Of a DNA stretch of 64,000 bases, positions 23,011 through 31,667 are shown piece after piece. Numbering within the stretch: position 1 is the first letter of the stretch; every line of letters starts with the position of its first letter. Position numbers and translations under genes: made by a program. This DNA is from Myxococcus guangdongensis (GTDB lineage Bacteria; Myxococcota; Myxococcia; Myxococcales; Myxococcaceae): assembly GCF_024198255.1 (NCBI RefSeq), contig NZ_JAJVKW010000023.1, positions 1 through 64,000 of the forward strand. Direction: 5' to 3'. The notes below the pieces were generated by a model that was not told the DNA's origin, did no database searches, and worked only from the letters and a program-made list of their open reading frames with translations.

Positions 23011-23514
23011 CTATTCGTCCGGCCCCGAGGGGTCCAGTGAAGGTTCGCCGAGCAGTTGCTGGATGACGTCCTCGGAGAATCCCCGCCCGGACAACAGCCG
23101 CGCGGCGCGGGCCCACGTCTTCTCGTCGAGCGGCCGGGCCATCAGCCCCCGCTTCTCCAGGACGGCGCGCGCGGCGGCCGTGGCGTCGAAGTCCACCGCG
23201 CCCGTGGCGGACTCCAGCGCGCCCTGGGCCGCGTCCTCGGACAGGCCGTGGGTCTGCAGCTTCTGGAGGACGGAGGCGGGGCCCTTGCCCGAGCGCAGGA
23301 GGGAGGCGGCGCGCTCCTGGGCGAAGCGGGTGTCGTCCAGGTAGCCCCAGCCCTCGAGGCGGGCGAGCGCGGCCTCGCGGACAGAGGGGGCGAAGCCCCT
23401 CTTCTCCAGGGCCTGGAGCAGTTCCTGGCGCGTGCGGGCGCGGATGCCCAGGAGCTTGAGCCCCACATCCGTGGCGCGCTGGACGGCCTCGGGGCCTTCT
23501 TCCTCCGGGAGCAT
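23011..23514 (-). CDS. recX: RecX-like regulator of RecA
   Basis: The 167-residue protein has RecX three-helix repeats: LLGIRARTRQELLQALEKRGF, a REAALARLEGWGYLDDTRFAQE motif (the signature WGYLDD.RFA), and LLRSGKGPASVLQKLQTHG. RecX binds RecA filaments and limits their activity. The ATG at 23514 is preferred because a longer start at 23550 would overlap the divergent gene at 23549. recA is not in this window. Confidence 0.9.
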   Translation of the reverse strand: MLPEEEGPEAVQRATDVGLKLLGIRARTRQELLQALEKRGFAPSVREAALARLEGWGYLDDTRFAQERAASLLRSGKGPASVLQKLQTHGLSEDAAQGALESATGAVDFDATAAARAVLEKRGLMARPLDEKTWARAARLLSGRGFSEDVIQQLLGEPSLDPSGPDE

Positions 23515-23548
23515 GGCGGGATACGTAGCATGTGGTAACAGGCGCGGC

Positions 23549-24286
23549 ATGCACCCAGTCCTCGCCCGCTACCTCACCGCTGATGTCGCGAAGGAGACGC
23601 TCCGCAAGCAGCAGGCGGGTGGCGCCCTCGACCCGGAGGAACAGTTCTTCGCCGAGGCCGCCAAGGCGCACCCGCGCCAGGCCGCCATCCTGATGGACGT
23701 GGGTGGCCGCGTCCTGTCCTCGGACGCCCAGGCGGCGCTGGTGCTGCTGGCGGCGCACGCGTCGGCGCGGGCGATTCAGGAGGACTCGGAGCTGACCGAG
23801 GCCGCCCGGAAGGCGCGTGAGGCGCTGACCGAGGAGGGCGCGAGCGAGGAGGAGACGGACGCGTTCATCGCCTCCATCCTCCTGGAGGAGGCGTTCGGCT
23901 ACGAGCAGGACGTGGACAGCTTCGACCGCGAATACGTGAAGGAGTCGCTGGGCGAGGTGCCCGCGCTGGCGGCGCTGACGAAGGAGGCGGTGGACGCGCT
24001 GTTCGTCGGGTTCGTGAAGGCCTCGAAGGACGACGCCGAGCGCAAGGTGCGCGAGGTCATGGCGAGGGCGCTGTTCGACATCGCCTGGGCGGAGGGGCCG
24101 GCGCCCATCAACCCCGAGCACATCGAGGCGCTGCTGGACGCGCAGGTGGCCGACAAGCCCGAGGAGGAGCAGGAGGAGAAGGTGCACGCCACTGCCCATC
24201 TGCTCCAGGCTCTTGCGAAGGAGGGCCTCATGGGCCCGCTGCGCCTGTCGCGCCTGCGGGCCATGCTGGGCGAGGAAGACGCGTAG
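23549..24286 (+). CDS. acidic helical hypothetical protein, 245 aa
   Basis: A soluble, strongly acidic all-helical protein with runs such as EEGASEEETDAF and KPEEEQEEKVHA, plus AALVLLAAHASARAIQED. No domain is recognised and no signal peptide is present. It is transcribed divergently from recX with almost no intergenic space (the two possible start regions overlap). Composition and length support a real gene. Confidence 0.75.
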   Translation: MHPVLARYLTADVAKETLRKQQAGGALDPEEQFFAEAAKAHPRQAAILMDVGGRVLSSDAQAALVLLAAHASARAIQEDSELTEAARKAREALTEEGASEEETDAFIASILLEEAFGYEQDVDSFDREYVKESLGEVPALAALTKEAVDALFVGFVKASKDDAERKVREVMARALFDIAWAEGPAPINPEHIEALLDAQVADKPEEEQEEKVHATAHLLQALAKEGLMGPLRLSRLRAMLGEEDA

Positions 24287-24682
24287 CCACCGTGTGACAC
24301 GGCGGCGGGAGTCGAAGCCCGCCGCTCGGAGTGGATGACGACGGCGGGTCGCGCGGACCGGATTGAAGGGAGGACGACTCCCCTTCCCTGCCACGAACCC
24401 GAGCGGTGGACGAGGCCCGCTGAGCGAACGCGCCACCTCTCACAGGTCTCGTCTCGCAGGTGGACGACCGCGGAGCTGTTTCGCCTCACGGGGACCTGTC
24501 GACACGGGAGGCAGAGTTCCGAGGCAGGGGCGTTCGAGGCGCCCTGCCCTCACGGCGCAGCATCACTTCGGGGAGAGCACCGAGGCCGGAGCATTCGCGG
24601 CCTCGCGGCGACTCAGCGACCTCAAGCGGAGCACCGAGGTCGGGCCGCAAACAGCGGCCTCGACTCACGGTGCCCCAGCAAC
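24287..24682. other. convergent intergenic region with hairpins, no gene seen
   Basis: Between the stop at 24286 and the pilT stop at 24683 I see no convincing frame. Hairpins are present: an 8-bp stem GCGGCGGG/CCCGCCGC at 24302-24325, well placed to end the plus-strand gene, and GGCAGGGGCG/CGCCCTGCC at 24523-24548 with one bulge. The phrase GAGCACCGAGG occurs twice. Neither hairpin is followed by a T-run. Confidence 0.6.
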
Positions 24683-26065
24683 TCAGAAGCGTTCGATCTG
24701 GAAGTCGTCATCCCCCCCCGCCGCCGGAGCAGGCGCGGGGGCTGGGGCGGGAGGACGGGCCGCAGGTGGAGGCGCGGCGGGGCGCATGGCCTGAGCGGGC
24801 GCGGGCGGACGCGCGACGTTCGGCGCCGGGGGCGTCGCGGGACGCGCGACCTGGACCGGAGCCGGCGTGGGCGGCGCGGCGGGAGGCGGCGCCGCACCCA
24901 CGGGCGCGCCCTTCTGCGCGAAGGCGGCCGAGCCCGGAATCGGACGGGCCTCACCCGGCTTCGCGTCGAAGCTGTCCCACTTGGAGTCGGACGTGCCGCT
25001 GATGCCAGAGAAGCGCAGCGCGAAGTCGTCCGGGTTGGACGCCTGACGGTGGGCCTCGTCGTAGGTGACAAGTCCCTGGCGCACCAGGCTCATCAGCGAC
25101 TGGTCGAAGGTCTGCATCCCGTACGAGTCCGTACCCTGCGCAATCGCGTCGTGGATCTCCTTCGTGCGGTCCTTGTCCTCGATGAGCTCGCGCACGCGCG
25201 CGGTGACGCGCAGCACCTCCACCGCGGCCACGCGGCCCTTGCCGTCCGCGCGCGGCACCAGTCGCTGGCTGACCACGCCCTTGAGCACCGAGGCCAGCTG
25301 GATGCGCACCTGCTTCTGCTGGTGCGGAGGGAAGGCGGAGACGATGCGGTTCACCGTCTCCGTCGCGTCCAGCGTGTGCAGCGTGGACATGACCAGGTGG
25401 CCCGTCTCCGCCGCGTGCAGCGCCGTCTCGATGGTCTCGTGGTCTCGCATCTCGCCCACGAGGATGACGTCGGGGTCCTGCCGCAGCGCGCTCTTGAGCG
25501 CCTGCGCGAAGCTCATCGTGTCCACGCCCACCTCGCGCTGGTTCACGATGGAGCGCTTGTCGCGAATGAGGAACTCGATGGGGTCCTCAATCGTCATGAT
25601 GTGGCTGGTCTCGTTGGAGTTGATGTGGTCGATCATCGCCGCCAACGTGGTCGACTTGCCGGAGCCCGTCGTGCCCGTCACCAGGATGAGACCGCGCTCC
25701 TCGCCACAAATCTTCGCCAGCACCTGCGGCAACAGCAGGTCCTGCATCGTCATCACCTTGAACGGGATGACTCGCAGCACCGCGCCCACGGTGCCGCGCT
25801 GCTGGAAGACGTTCACTCGGAAGCGGCCCAGGCCCGGGACTCCGTAGGCCAGGTCCACCTCGTTGCTCGACTTGAACTTCTCCTTCTGGAACTCGTTCAT
25901 GATGCCGAACGCCATCCGCGCCACTTCCTCGGGCGGAAGGCGACGGCCGTCCTTCAACGGCACCAATGAGCCATCCACCCGGAACATGGGCGGCAGACCG
26001 GCCTTGAGATGAATGTCGGAGGCACCGCCGCGCAGGGCGATCTGGAGGATCTCATTGAGTTCCAT
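24683..26065 (-). CDS. pilT: PilT-like twitching motility ATPase with Pro/Ala-rich tail
   Basis: A hexameric secretion ATPase of the type IV pilus retraction family. Visible: Walker A VTGTTGSGKSTT (about 129-140), the Asp box TIEDPIEF, Walker B QDPDVILVGEMRD, and the His box ETGHLVMSTLHT. At 460 residues it is about 100 longer than PilT (about 345) because of a C-terminal Pro/Ala-rich tail from residue about 370 that ends in acidic GGDDDFQIERF. No other pil genes are nearby, so it is probably one of several PilT paralogues. The ATG at 26065 starts at the conserved N-terminus. Confidence 0.9.
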   Translation of the reverse strand: MELNEILQIALRGGASDIHLKAGLPPMFRVDGSLVPLKDGRRLPPEEVARMAFGIMNEFQKEKFKSSNEVDLAYGVPGLGRFRVNVFQQRGTVGAVLRVIPFKVMTMQDLLLPQVLAKICGEERGLILVTGTTGSGKSTTLAAMIDHINSNETSHIMTIEDPIEFLIRDKRSIVNQREVGVDTMSFAQALKSALRQDPDVILVGEMRDHETIETALHAAETGHLVMSTLHTLDATETVNRIVSAFPPHQQKQVRIQLASVLKGVVSQRLVPRADGKGRVAAVEVLRVTARVRELIEDKDRTKEIHDAIAQGTDSYGMQTFDQSLMSLVRQGLVTYDEAHRQASNPDDFALRFSGISGTSDSKWDSFDAKPGEARPIPGSAAFAQKGAPVGAAPPPAAPPTPAPVQVARPATPPAPNVARPPAPAQAMRPAAPPPAARPPAPAPAPAPAAGGDDDFQIERF

Positions 26066-26137
26066 GGGCGTCGCGAATGGTAGCAGACGCTCCCGCGCCC
26101 GCGCGACACACCATGGAGTGAGTCCCCGAAAACACCA

Positions 26138-26169
26138 CGGCGGAGACCCTCGTGAGAGAGCCTCCGCCG
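26138..26169 (-). terminator. hairpin after rpsI
   Basis: Arms CGGCGGAG (26138-26145) and CTCCGCCG (26162-26169) form an 8-bp stem with a 16-base loop, about 30 bases downstream of the rpsI stop. It has no T-run but is well placed to end the rplM-rpsI transcript before pilT. Confidence 0.5.
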
Positions 26170-26198
26170 CGGAGACAGCGAGCAACCAACCGGTGAGG

Positions 26199-26600
26199 TT
26201 AGCGCTTGGAGAACTGGAACCGGCGACGCGCGCCCGGCTGACCGTACTTCTTGCGCTCGACCGCGCGAGCATCACGCGTGAGGAAGCCGGCCTTCTTCAG
26301 CGCCGGACGGAACTCCGGGTTGAAGGCGCACAGGGCGCGGGCGATGCCGTGACGGATGGCGCCGGCCTGGCCGGAGAGACCGCCGCCGCGAACGTTCACG
26401 GTGACGTCGAGCTTCCCCTTCTGCTCGAGGATCTCGAGGGGCTGATTGAGCACCATCTTCGAGGTCTCGCGACCGAAGTAGTCGTTGATCTCACGACCGT
26501 TGATGGTGACCTGACCCGTGCCGGGACGCAGCCAGACGCGAGCGGTGGCCTCCTTGCGGCGGCCGGTGGCGTAGAAACCGAGCTCTTGGTGGATGGGCAT
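26199..26600 (-). CDS. rpsI: 30S ribosomal protein S9 (uS9)
   Basis: The 133-residue protein shows the S9 pattern: a short N-terminal extension, [38 protein letters not shown], and the conserved C-terminus [17 protein letters not shown] whose last Lys-Arg reaches the ribosomal P site. It lies 14 bases downstream of rplM, the universal gene order. Confidence 0.98.
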   Translation of the reverse strand: MPIHQELGFYATGRRKEATARVWLRPGTGQVTINGREINDYFGRETSKMVLNQPLEILEQKGKLDVTVNVRGGGLSGQAGAIRHGIARALCAFNPEFRPALKKAGFLTRDARAVERKKYGQPGARRRFQFSKR

Positions 26601-26614
26601 GGACGTTGTCTCCC

Positions 26615-27061
26615 TTACGCCTCAACCGAGTACGCAGCCGGCTTCTGGGCGGCGTGGGGGTGGGTATCACCCGCGTAGACCTTCAGCTTCGTCATCATCT
26701 GCCGACCCAGCGCGTTGCGGGGCAGCATGCGGCGAACCGCGTTGATGACGATGTCCTCGGGGTGGCGCTGGCGGAGCTTCTCCAGGTTGGTGATCTTCAG
26801 GGCACCGGGGAAACCCGCGCGCGGGTGCCGGTAGTACATCTTGTCCTTCTCCTTCGTCCCCGTCACCTTCACCTTGTCGGCGTTGATGACGATGACGTGG
26901 TCGCCCGTGTCGATGGACGGCGTGTAGATGGCCTTGTGCTTGCCCTTGAGCAAGGTGGCAATCTGGCTCGCCGCGCGGCCCAGCACCTTGTCGGACACGT
27001 CGATGACGTGCCACTGGCGCTTGATGTCCCCAGCCTTCGCGCTGTAGGTCTTCTGCGACAT
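26615..27061 (-). CDS. rplM: 50S ribosomal protein L13 (uL13)
   Basis: The 148-residue protein has the L13 signatures [52 protein letters not shown] and [16 protein letters not shown]. Start at ATG 27061; an ATG nine bases upstream in frame is less likely. The roughly 180-bp gap upstream (27062-27242) should hold the operon promoter, but I could not fix its -35 and -10 boxes. Confidence 0.98.
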   Translation of the reverse strand: MSQKTYSAKAGDIKRQWHVIDVSDKVLGRAASQIATLLKGKHKAIYTPSIDTGDHVIVINADKVKVTGTKEKDKMYYRHPRAGFPGALKITNLEKLRQRHPEDIVINAVRRMLPRNALGRQMMTKLKVYAGDTHPHAAQKPAAYSVEA

Positions 27062-27242
27062 TTCGTGCACTCCAAACTTCTCGCGGTCGCCAGGTGCATG
27101 CCGGGGACCGCATCTCGTGCGGAACCAACCACAGGTCCTCCACGAAACATCCGAAGAGGCCCGGAAAGGCCGAACCTCCTAGCGGTCATGGAGGATCAAG
27201 TCAAGGTTGGCGGAGCCCTCGGAGCCACGGAAGGCCCTTTAC

Positions 27243-29318
27243 CTACCCCACCCTACCTCCAGGCGGCGCGCCTCCACCTCCCACGGCGCCCGGCGGGGGC
27301 TTCTTGAAGCGCTCCTTGAGGTTGGCGAAGAAGTTCTTCTCCTCCGTCGTCGGCGGCCCCTGACGCGGCGCATCAGGCGTCACCAGCTCGATGACGTCCT
27401 CGGGCAGGTCCTCCAGGAAGCGGGACGGCGTCCGGGGGACCTCCTTGCCACGCTTCACGCGGGTGACGGCGCGGGTGAGGTAGAGCAGCTCCTTGGCGCG
27501 GGTGATGCCCACGTAGCAGAGCCGGCGCTCCTCCTCGAGGTTCTGCGCCTCGCCCTGCATGCCGCCGTGGGGCATCAGGTCCTCCTCCATCCCGATGAAG
27601 AAGACGAGCCGGTACTCCAGGCCCTTGGAGGAGTGGATGGTCATCAGGGTGACGCGGCGATTGCTGCCCGGGACGTCCTCGTCGTCCTCCTGCTTGTTGT
27701 CCAGGCTCAGCCGGTTCAGGTAGGTGAGCAGACTGGCCTTGGGGCCCTCGCGCTTCTCGAAGCGCTCCAAGGAGTCGATGACACCGTCCACGCCCTTGAG
27801 CTTCTTGTCCGCGCTGGTGGCGCTGGTGGCGTGCGCGCGCGTGGCGTCCCGGAAGCCAATCTCCTCCAAGAGCTTGCGCGTGGCCACGGCCAGCTGCCCC
27901 GCCTCGTAAGCCGCGCGGTAGCGCTCGATGAGGTCCACGAACTCGTGCACCTTGGCGCCCGCGCCCGGGGGCAGGTCGTCGTACTCGGACGCCTTGCGCA
28001 TCACCGTCCACAGCGTGACGCCCTCCGCGCGCGAGTGCGCGTGCAGCCGCTCCACCGTCACGTCGCCGATGCCGCGCGACGGGACGTTGATGATGCGCAT
28101 GAGCGAGATTTCGTCCAGCCGGTTCACGATGACCTTGAAGTACGCGATGACGTCCTTCACCTCGCGCCGGTCGAAGAACTCGCTGCCGCCCACCACCTCG
28201 TAGGCGATGTTCTTCTCGCGCAGCATCTCCTCGATGGGGTGCGACTGGCCGTTGGTCCGGTAGAGCACCGCGATGTCGTCCGCGGGGACGCCCAGGGAGA
28301 TGTGCTTCTGGATTTCGTGCGCGACGAAGCGGGCCTCCTCCTCGTCATTGGGGCACGCCACCACCTTCACCCGGGGGCCTCCCTTGCGGTCGGTCCACAT
28401 CTGCTTGGCCTTGCGCTCGGGGTTCTTCGCGATGACGGCGTTGGCCGCGTCCAGCACCATCTGAACGGAGCGGTAGTTCTGCTCCAGGCGCACCTCCTTC
28501 CCTCCTGGGAAGAAGTGGTCGAAGTGGAGGATGTTGCGCACCTCCGCGCCGCGCCACGAGTAGATGCACTGGTCGTCGTCCCCCACCGCGCAGACGTTCT
28601 TGGACTGCCCCGCCATCAGCTTGAGCAGCTCCAGCTGTGCGAGGTTCGTGTCCTGGAACTCGTCCACCAGCAGGTAGCGGAAGCGGTGCGTGTACTTGAG
28701 GTACAGGTCCGAGTGCTCACGGAGCAGCCGCGTGGGGAGGATGAGCAGGTCGTCGAAGTCCACCGAGCCCTGCGCCTTCAGCGCGAGCTGGTAGTCCGGG
28801 TAGACCATGTGGGTGATGAGGTCGTAGTCGTCGCCGCTGCCCTCGGGCTTGGTCTCGGGCGCCTGGCCGGAGTTCTTCGCCTTGGAGATGAGCCCCAGCA
28901 CCTTGCGCGCGTCGAAGGCGCGGTCGTCGATGCGGTGATCCCTCATGGCGCGGCGGATGATGGCCAGCTGGTCGCCCATGTCCGCGATGGCGAACTTCTT
29001 GGGCCAACCCAGCCGGTGGATGTCCTCGCGGAGCATCTCCGCGCCAAAGGCGTGGAAGGTGCACACGAGCACGCCCTGGGCGCGGGGCCCGGCCATGTGG
29101 ACCAGGCGCTCCTTCATCTCCGAGGCCGCCTTGTTGGTGAAGGTGACGGCCAGGATGTTGCGAGCCAGGATGTGGTCTGGCCGCTCGTTGAGCAGGTGGA
29201 CGATGCGGTGGGTGATGACGCGGGTCTTCCCGCTCCCAGCACCCGCGAGGACCAGCAAGGGACCCTGGAGGGTGACCACGGCCTCGCGCTGAGGAGGATT
29301 GAGCTTCGAGAGGTCCAT
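27243..29318 (-). CDS. UvrD/Rep/PcrA-family 3'-5' DNA helicase
   Basis: This 691-residue SF1A helicase has all the motifs: LNPPQREAV (Q motif), LVLAGAGSGKTRVITHRI (Walker A), AVTFTNKAASEMKERL (Ia), LLVDEFQDTN (II), VGDDDQCIYSWRGA (III), EQNYRS (IV), TIHSSKGLEY (V) and CYVGITRAKE (VI). The length and 2B region fit Rep/PcrA. The C-terminus ends in a Pro/Gly-rich tail. It acts in replication restart and repair. ATG at 29318 begins at the conserved MDLSKLNPPQ start. Confidence 0.92.
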   Translation of the reverse strand: MDLSKLNPPQREAVVTLQGPLLVLAGAGSGKTRVITHRIVHLLNERPDHILARNILAVTFTNKAASEMKERLVHMAGPRAQGVLVCTFHAFGAEMLREDIHRLGWPKKFAIADMGDQLAIIRRAMRDHRIDDRAFDARKVLGLISKAKNSGQAPETKPEGSGDDYDLITHMVYPDYQLALKAQGSVDFDDLLILPTRLLREHSDLYLKYTHRFRYLLVDEFQDTNLAQLELLKLMAGQSKNVCAVGDDDQCIYSWRGAEVRNILHFDHFFPGGKEVRLEQNYRSVQMVLDAANAVIAKNPERKAKQMWTDRKGGPRVKVVACPNDEEEARFVAHEIQKHISLGVPADDIAVLYRTNGQSHPIEEMLREKNIAYEVVGGSEFFDRREVKDVIAYFKVIVNRLDEISLMRIINVPSRGIGDVTVERLHAHSRAEGVTLWTVMRKASEYDDLPPGAGAKVHEFVDLIERYRAAYEAGQLAVATRKLLEEIGFRDATRAHATSATSADKKLKGVDGVIDSLERFEKREGPKASLLTYLNRLSLDNKQEDDEDVPGSNRRVTLMTIHSSKGLEYRLVFFIGMEEDLMPHGGMQGEAQNLEEERRLCYVGITRAKELLYLTRAVTRVKRGKEVPRTPSRFLEDLPEDVIELVTPDAPRQGPPTTEEKNFFANLKERFKKPPPGAVGGGGAPPGGRVG

Positions 29319-29352
29319 TGCGCGCGGGGCGGGGATACCTTTTGATTCGGCC

Positions 29353-29916
29353 GTGCGCGACAACTTTCTCCCAAGCCTCGCCCTCCTCCTGCTCGCGCTC
29401 GCCCCGGGTGTCGGGTGTACCAAAGCGGAGGGCACCTCCGAGGACGTGACGGCCACCATCCCCGCCGCCAGTGCGCCCTGCGTGTACTTCAAGACGCTGG
29501 CACCGTTCCTGCCGGAGGAGCTGGAGGGCTTCACCGTCGCGCGCACCCAGGGCTCCACCGGCAAGTACGGTGAGGTGTCCGTGTCGGAGGCGGAGCGGCT
29601 GTTCACGCGAGGTGAGGGCCGAGAGGTGAAGGTGCGCATCGTGGACACCACGATGGGGCAGAAGATTGGTCAGGCCATCCGGGACGCGGCCGAGCGGGCC
29701 AAGGACCGACCCGCGAGCGACCCCGCGGCGCCCATCCACTGGAAGGACGCGGTGGGCTTCGTGAGGTACGACGCGGAGGAGGCGCTGGCGGAGGCGAACC
29801 TGTTGGTGGGAGATCGCTTCGTGGTGGCCGTCACCAGCCGGGGCTTTCCGGGCACGGTGGAGGTGCGGCGGGTGGCGCGAGGAATCGACCTGGCCGGGCT
29901 GGCCCGGCTTCAGTGA
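29353..29916 (+). CDS. putative lipoprotein, 187 aa
   Basis: A GTG at 29353 begins a lipoprotein signal (LPSLALLLLALAPGVGC). The mature part, about 165 residues, starts with an acidic Thr/Ser linker and then has alternating strands and helices, with MGQKIGQAIRDAAERAKD and FVVAVTSRGFPGTVEV. No family is recognised. It is divergent from the helicase gene and is coupled to the next gene by a GTGA overlap. Confidence 0.75.
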   Translation: MRDNFLPSLALLLLALAPGVGCTKAEGTSEDVTATIPAASAPCVYFKTLAPFLPEELEGFTVARTQGSTGKYGEVSVSEAERLFTRGEGREVKVRIVDTTMGQKIGQAIRDAAERAKDRPASDPAAPIHWKDAVGFVRYDAEEALAEANLLVGDRFVVAVTSRGFPGTVEVRRVARGIDLAGLARLQ

Positions 29917-30443
29917 AGTCCGACAATGGGCAAGGAGTGTCCCGGGTGGTGAAGGCGAAAGGTACGCGGACCGACGCAGGAGAGCTGCTCGCCGAGGAGA
30001 AGGCGGCGCGGGAGGTCGTGGCCTCGCTCGGCAAGAGGGAGTTTTTGGACCAGCTCCAGAAGCTCACCAAGAGCTACGCGTCGGACCCGGGCAACCCCGG
30101 CTCCTACGCGTGCGAGGGCTGTCAGCGCTGCGCCAACTGCATGTTCTGCAAGGACTGCGACAGCTGCTTCCAATGCACGCACTGCACCCGGTGCGAGCTG
30201 TGCAACAACTGCTCGCACTGCGTGGAGTGCAAGAGCTGCCATGCGTGCGCCTACTGCCTGCAGAGCGAGAACTGCACCACCAGCGCCTACCTGGTGATGT
30301 GCCGCAACCTGCAGGACTGCAACTACTGCTTCGGCTGCGTGGGCCTGGCGAAGAAGGACTTCCACATCCTCAACGTCCCCTTCCCCCGGACCGAGTACTT
30401 CAAGGTCGTGGGCAAGCTGCGCAAGGAGCTGGGGCTGTCGTAG
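29913..30443 (+). CDS. 22-cysteine repeat protein (C-x-x periodic)
   Basis: The 176-residue protein has a helical N-terminal part (about 1-60) and then a run, residues about 66-142, in which a cysteine occurs at nearly every third position, for example CEGCQRCANCMFCKDC. There are 22 Cys in total. Such a period is compatible with a compact three-sided beta-helix or multiple metal sites. The C-terminus is free of Cys (a DFHILNVPFPRTEYFKVV segment). No signal peptide is visible. The GTG at 29913 overlaps the lipoprotein stop; an internal GTG near 29946 cannot be excluded. Function unknown. Confidence 0.75.
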   Translation: MKSDNGQGVSRVVKAKGTRTDAGELLAEEKAAREVVASLGKREFLDQLQKLTKSYASDPGNPGSYACEGCQRCANCMFCKDCDSCFQCTHCTRCELCNNCSHCVECKSCHACAYCLQSENCTTSAYLVMCRNLQDCNYCFGCVGLAKKDFHILNVPFPRTEYFKVVGKLRKELGLS

Positions 30444-30452
30444 TGCCCCTCG

Positions 30453-30474
30453 CGCGGGTCCGGCCCGGCCCGCG
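30453..30474. terminator. bidirectional terminator hairpin candidate
   Basis: Arms CGCGGG (30453-30458) and CCCGCG (30469-30474), loop 10 bases, occupy nearly the whole 31-base gap between two convergent genes. It could serve both strands. Confidence 0.45.
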
Positions 30475-31662
30475 TCAGAGCGCCCGGACGTAGAGCGCCT
30501 TGAGGTACTCCGTCTCCGGCAGGCCCGCGAGCACGGGGTGGTCCAGGCCCGCGCCCCGGCGCTCCAGAATCTGCACCGGGCGCTTCGCGTCCGCGGCGGC
30601 GCCCAGCAGCATCTCCTCGAAGCCCGCGCGGTCCAGCTTGCCCGAGCACGAGCAGGTGACGAGCACGCCGTCCGGCTTCAGGCAGCGCAGCGCGCGCAGG
30701 TTCAGCTCGTGGTACGCGCGCAGGGCGGTCTCCAGCCCCTCGCGGCGCTTGGCGAGGCCCGGCGGGTCCAACACGATGAAGTCGAAGCGGCGGCTCTGCG
30801 AGTCGAAGCGCTTGAGCACGTCGAAGGCGTTCGCGTGCTCCACGGTGACGTTCGTCCGGCCGTTGGCGCGGGCGTTGTCGCCGATGCGCGCCGCGGCCTT
30901 CTCGTCCTGCTCCACCGCGATGACGGACGTGCAGTTGCGGGCCAGCGAGAGCGCGAAGCCGCCGTGGTAGCTGAAGAGGTCCAGCGCCTCGCCACGCGCC
31001 AGCTCGCCAGCGCGCAGGTGGTTGTCCACCTGGTCCAGGAACGCGCCCGTCTTCATGTCGCCCAGCAGGTCCACGTCGAAGCGGTTGTCGCCCTCGTGGT
31101 ACGTGAAGCGCGACTCGCCCTGGCCGTGCAGGAAGCGCGTCTCGCGCGGCAGGCCCTCGAAGTCGCGGCCGGAAGCGTCGTCGCGGCACACCACGTGGGT
31201 GGCGCCGGTGAGCTCCACCAGCATCTTCGCCAAGGACTCCTTGCGCGCGTCCATGCCCTCGGAGAGCGTCTGGAGGGTGAGGCCCTTGCCGTAGCGGTCC
31301 ACGAAGAGGCCGGGCAGCAGGTCCGCCTCGCCGTGCACCAGCCGCAGGCCATCACGCCTGGCCAGCGAGGACCTGCGGGCAATCGCGGCCTCCAGGCGCT
31401 TGCGGAAGAAGGCGTCGTTCACCTGCAGCTCGCGCGGGGGCGTGCGCGTCAGGAGGCGCAGCGCCAGCGGGGAGCGCCGGGCGTAGAGGGCCTGGCCGAT
31501 GGGGTTGCCCTGGGAGTCGACCACGAGCACCACCGCGCCGGGGCCCGTCACGTCGGGCGGGGCGGCCAGCTCGGTGCGGTACAGCCAGGGGTTGCCCGCG
31601 CGCAGGGACTTCGCGCCCTTGGGGCTCGTGCGTGCAACGGGAAGCGTTACGGGGATGGCCAT
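30475..31662 (-). CDS. rlmI: RlmI-like 23S rRNA cytosine-C5 methyltransferase
   Basis: The 395-residue protein fits class I rRNA large-subunit methyltransferases. It has an N-terminal PUA-type domain (GAKSLRAGNPWLYRTEL, VDSQGNPIGQALYA), a central DFEGLPRETRFLHG region and a SAM-binding Rossmann domain (ALDLFSYHGGFALSLAR, VIAVEQDEKA). The DPPGLAKRR motif and VTCSCSG with the catalytic Cys follow. RlmI methylates C1962 of E. coli 23S rRNA. Start: ATG 31662; a GTG at 31671 would overlap the upstream stop. Confidence 0.85.
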   Translation of the reverse strand: MAIPVTLPVARTSPKGAKSLRAGNPWLYRTELAAPPDVTGPGAVVLVVDSQGNPIGQALYARRSPLALRLLTRTPPRELQVNDAFFRKRLEAAIARRSSLARRDGLRLVHGEADLLPGLFVDRYGKGLTLQTLSEGMDARKESLAKMLVELTGATHVVCRDDASGRDFEGLPRETRFLHGQGESRFTYHEGDNRFDVDLLGDMKTGAFLDQVDNHLRAGELARGEALDLFSYHGGFALSLARNCTSVIAVEQDEKAAARIGDNARANGRTNVTVEHANAFDVLKRFDSQSRRFDFIVLDPPGLAKRREGLETALRAYHELNLRALRCLKPDGVLVTCSCSGKLDRAGFEEMLLGAAADAKRPVQILERRGAGLDHPVLAGLPETEYLKALYVRAL

Positions 31663-31667
31663 TCGCG

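Noticed and set aside
27207-29345. A 712-codon plus-strand frame over the UvrD/Rep helicase gene
   Set aside because: Antisense to a helicase with all motifs; the translation is low-complexity and has no domain.
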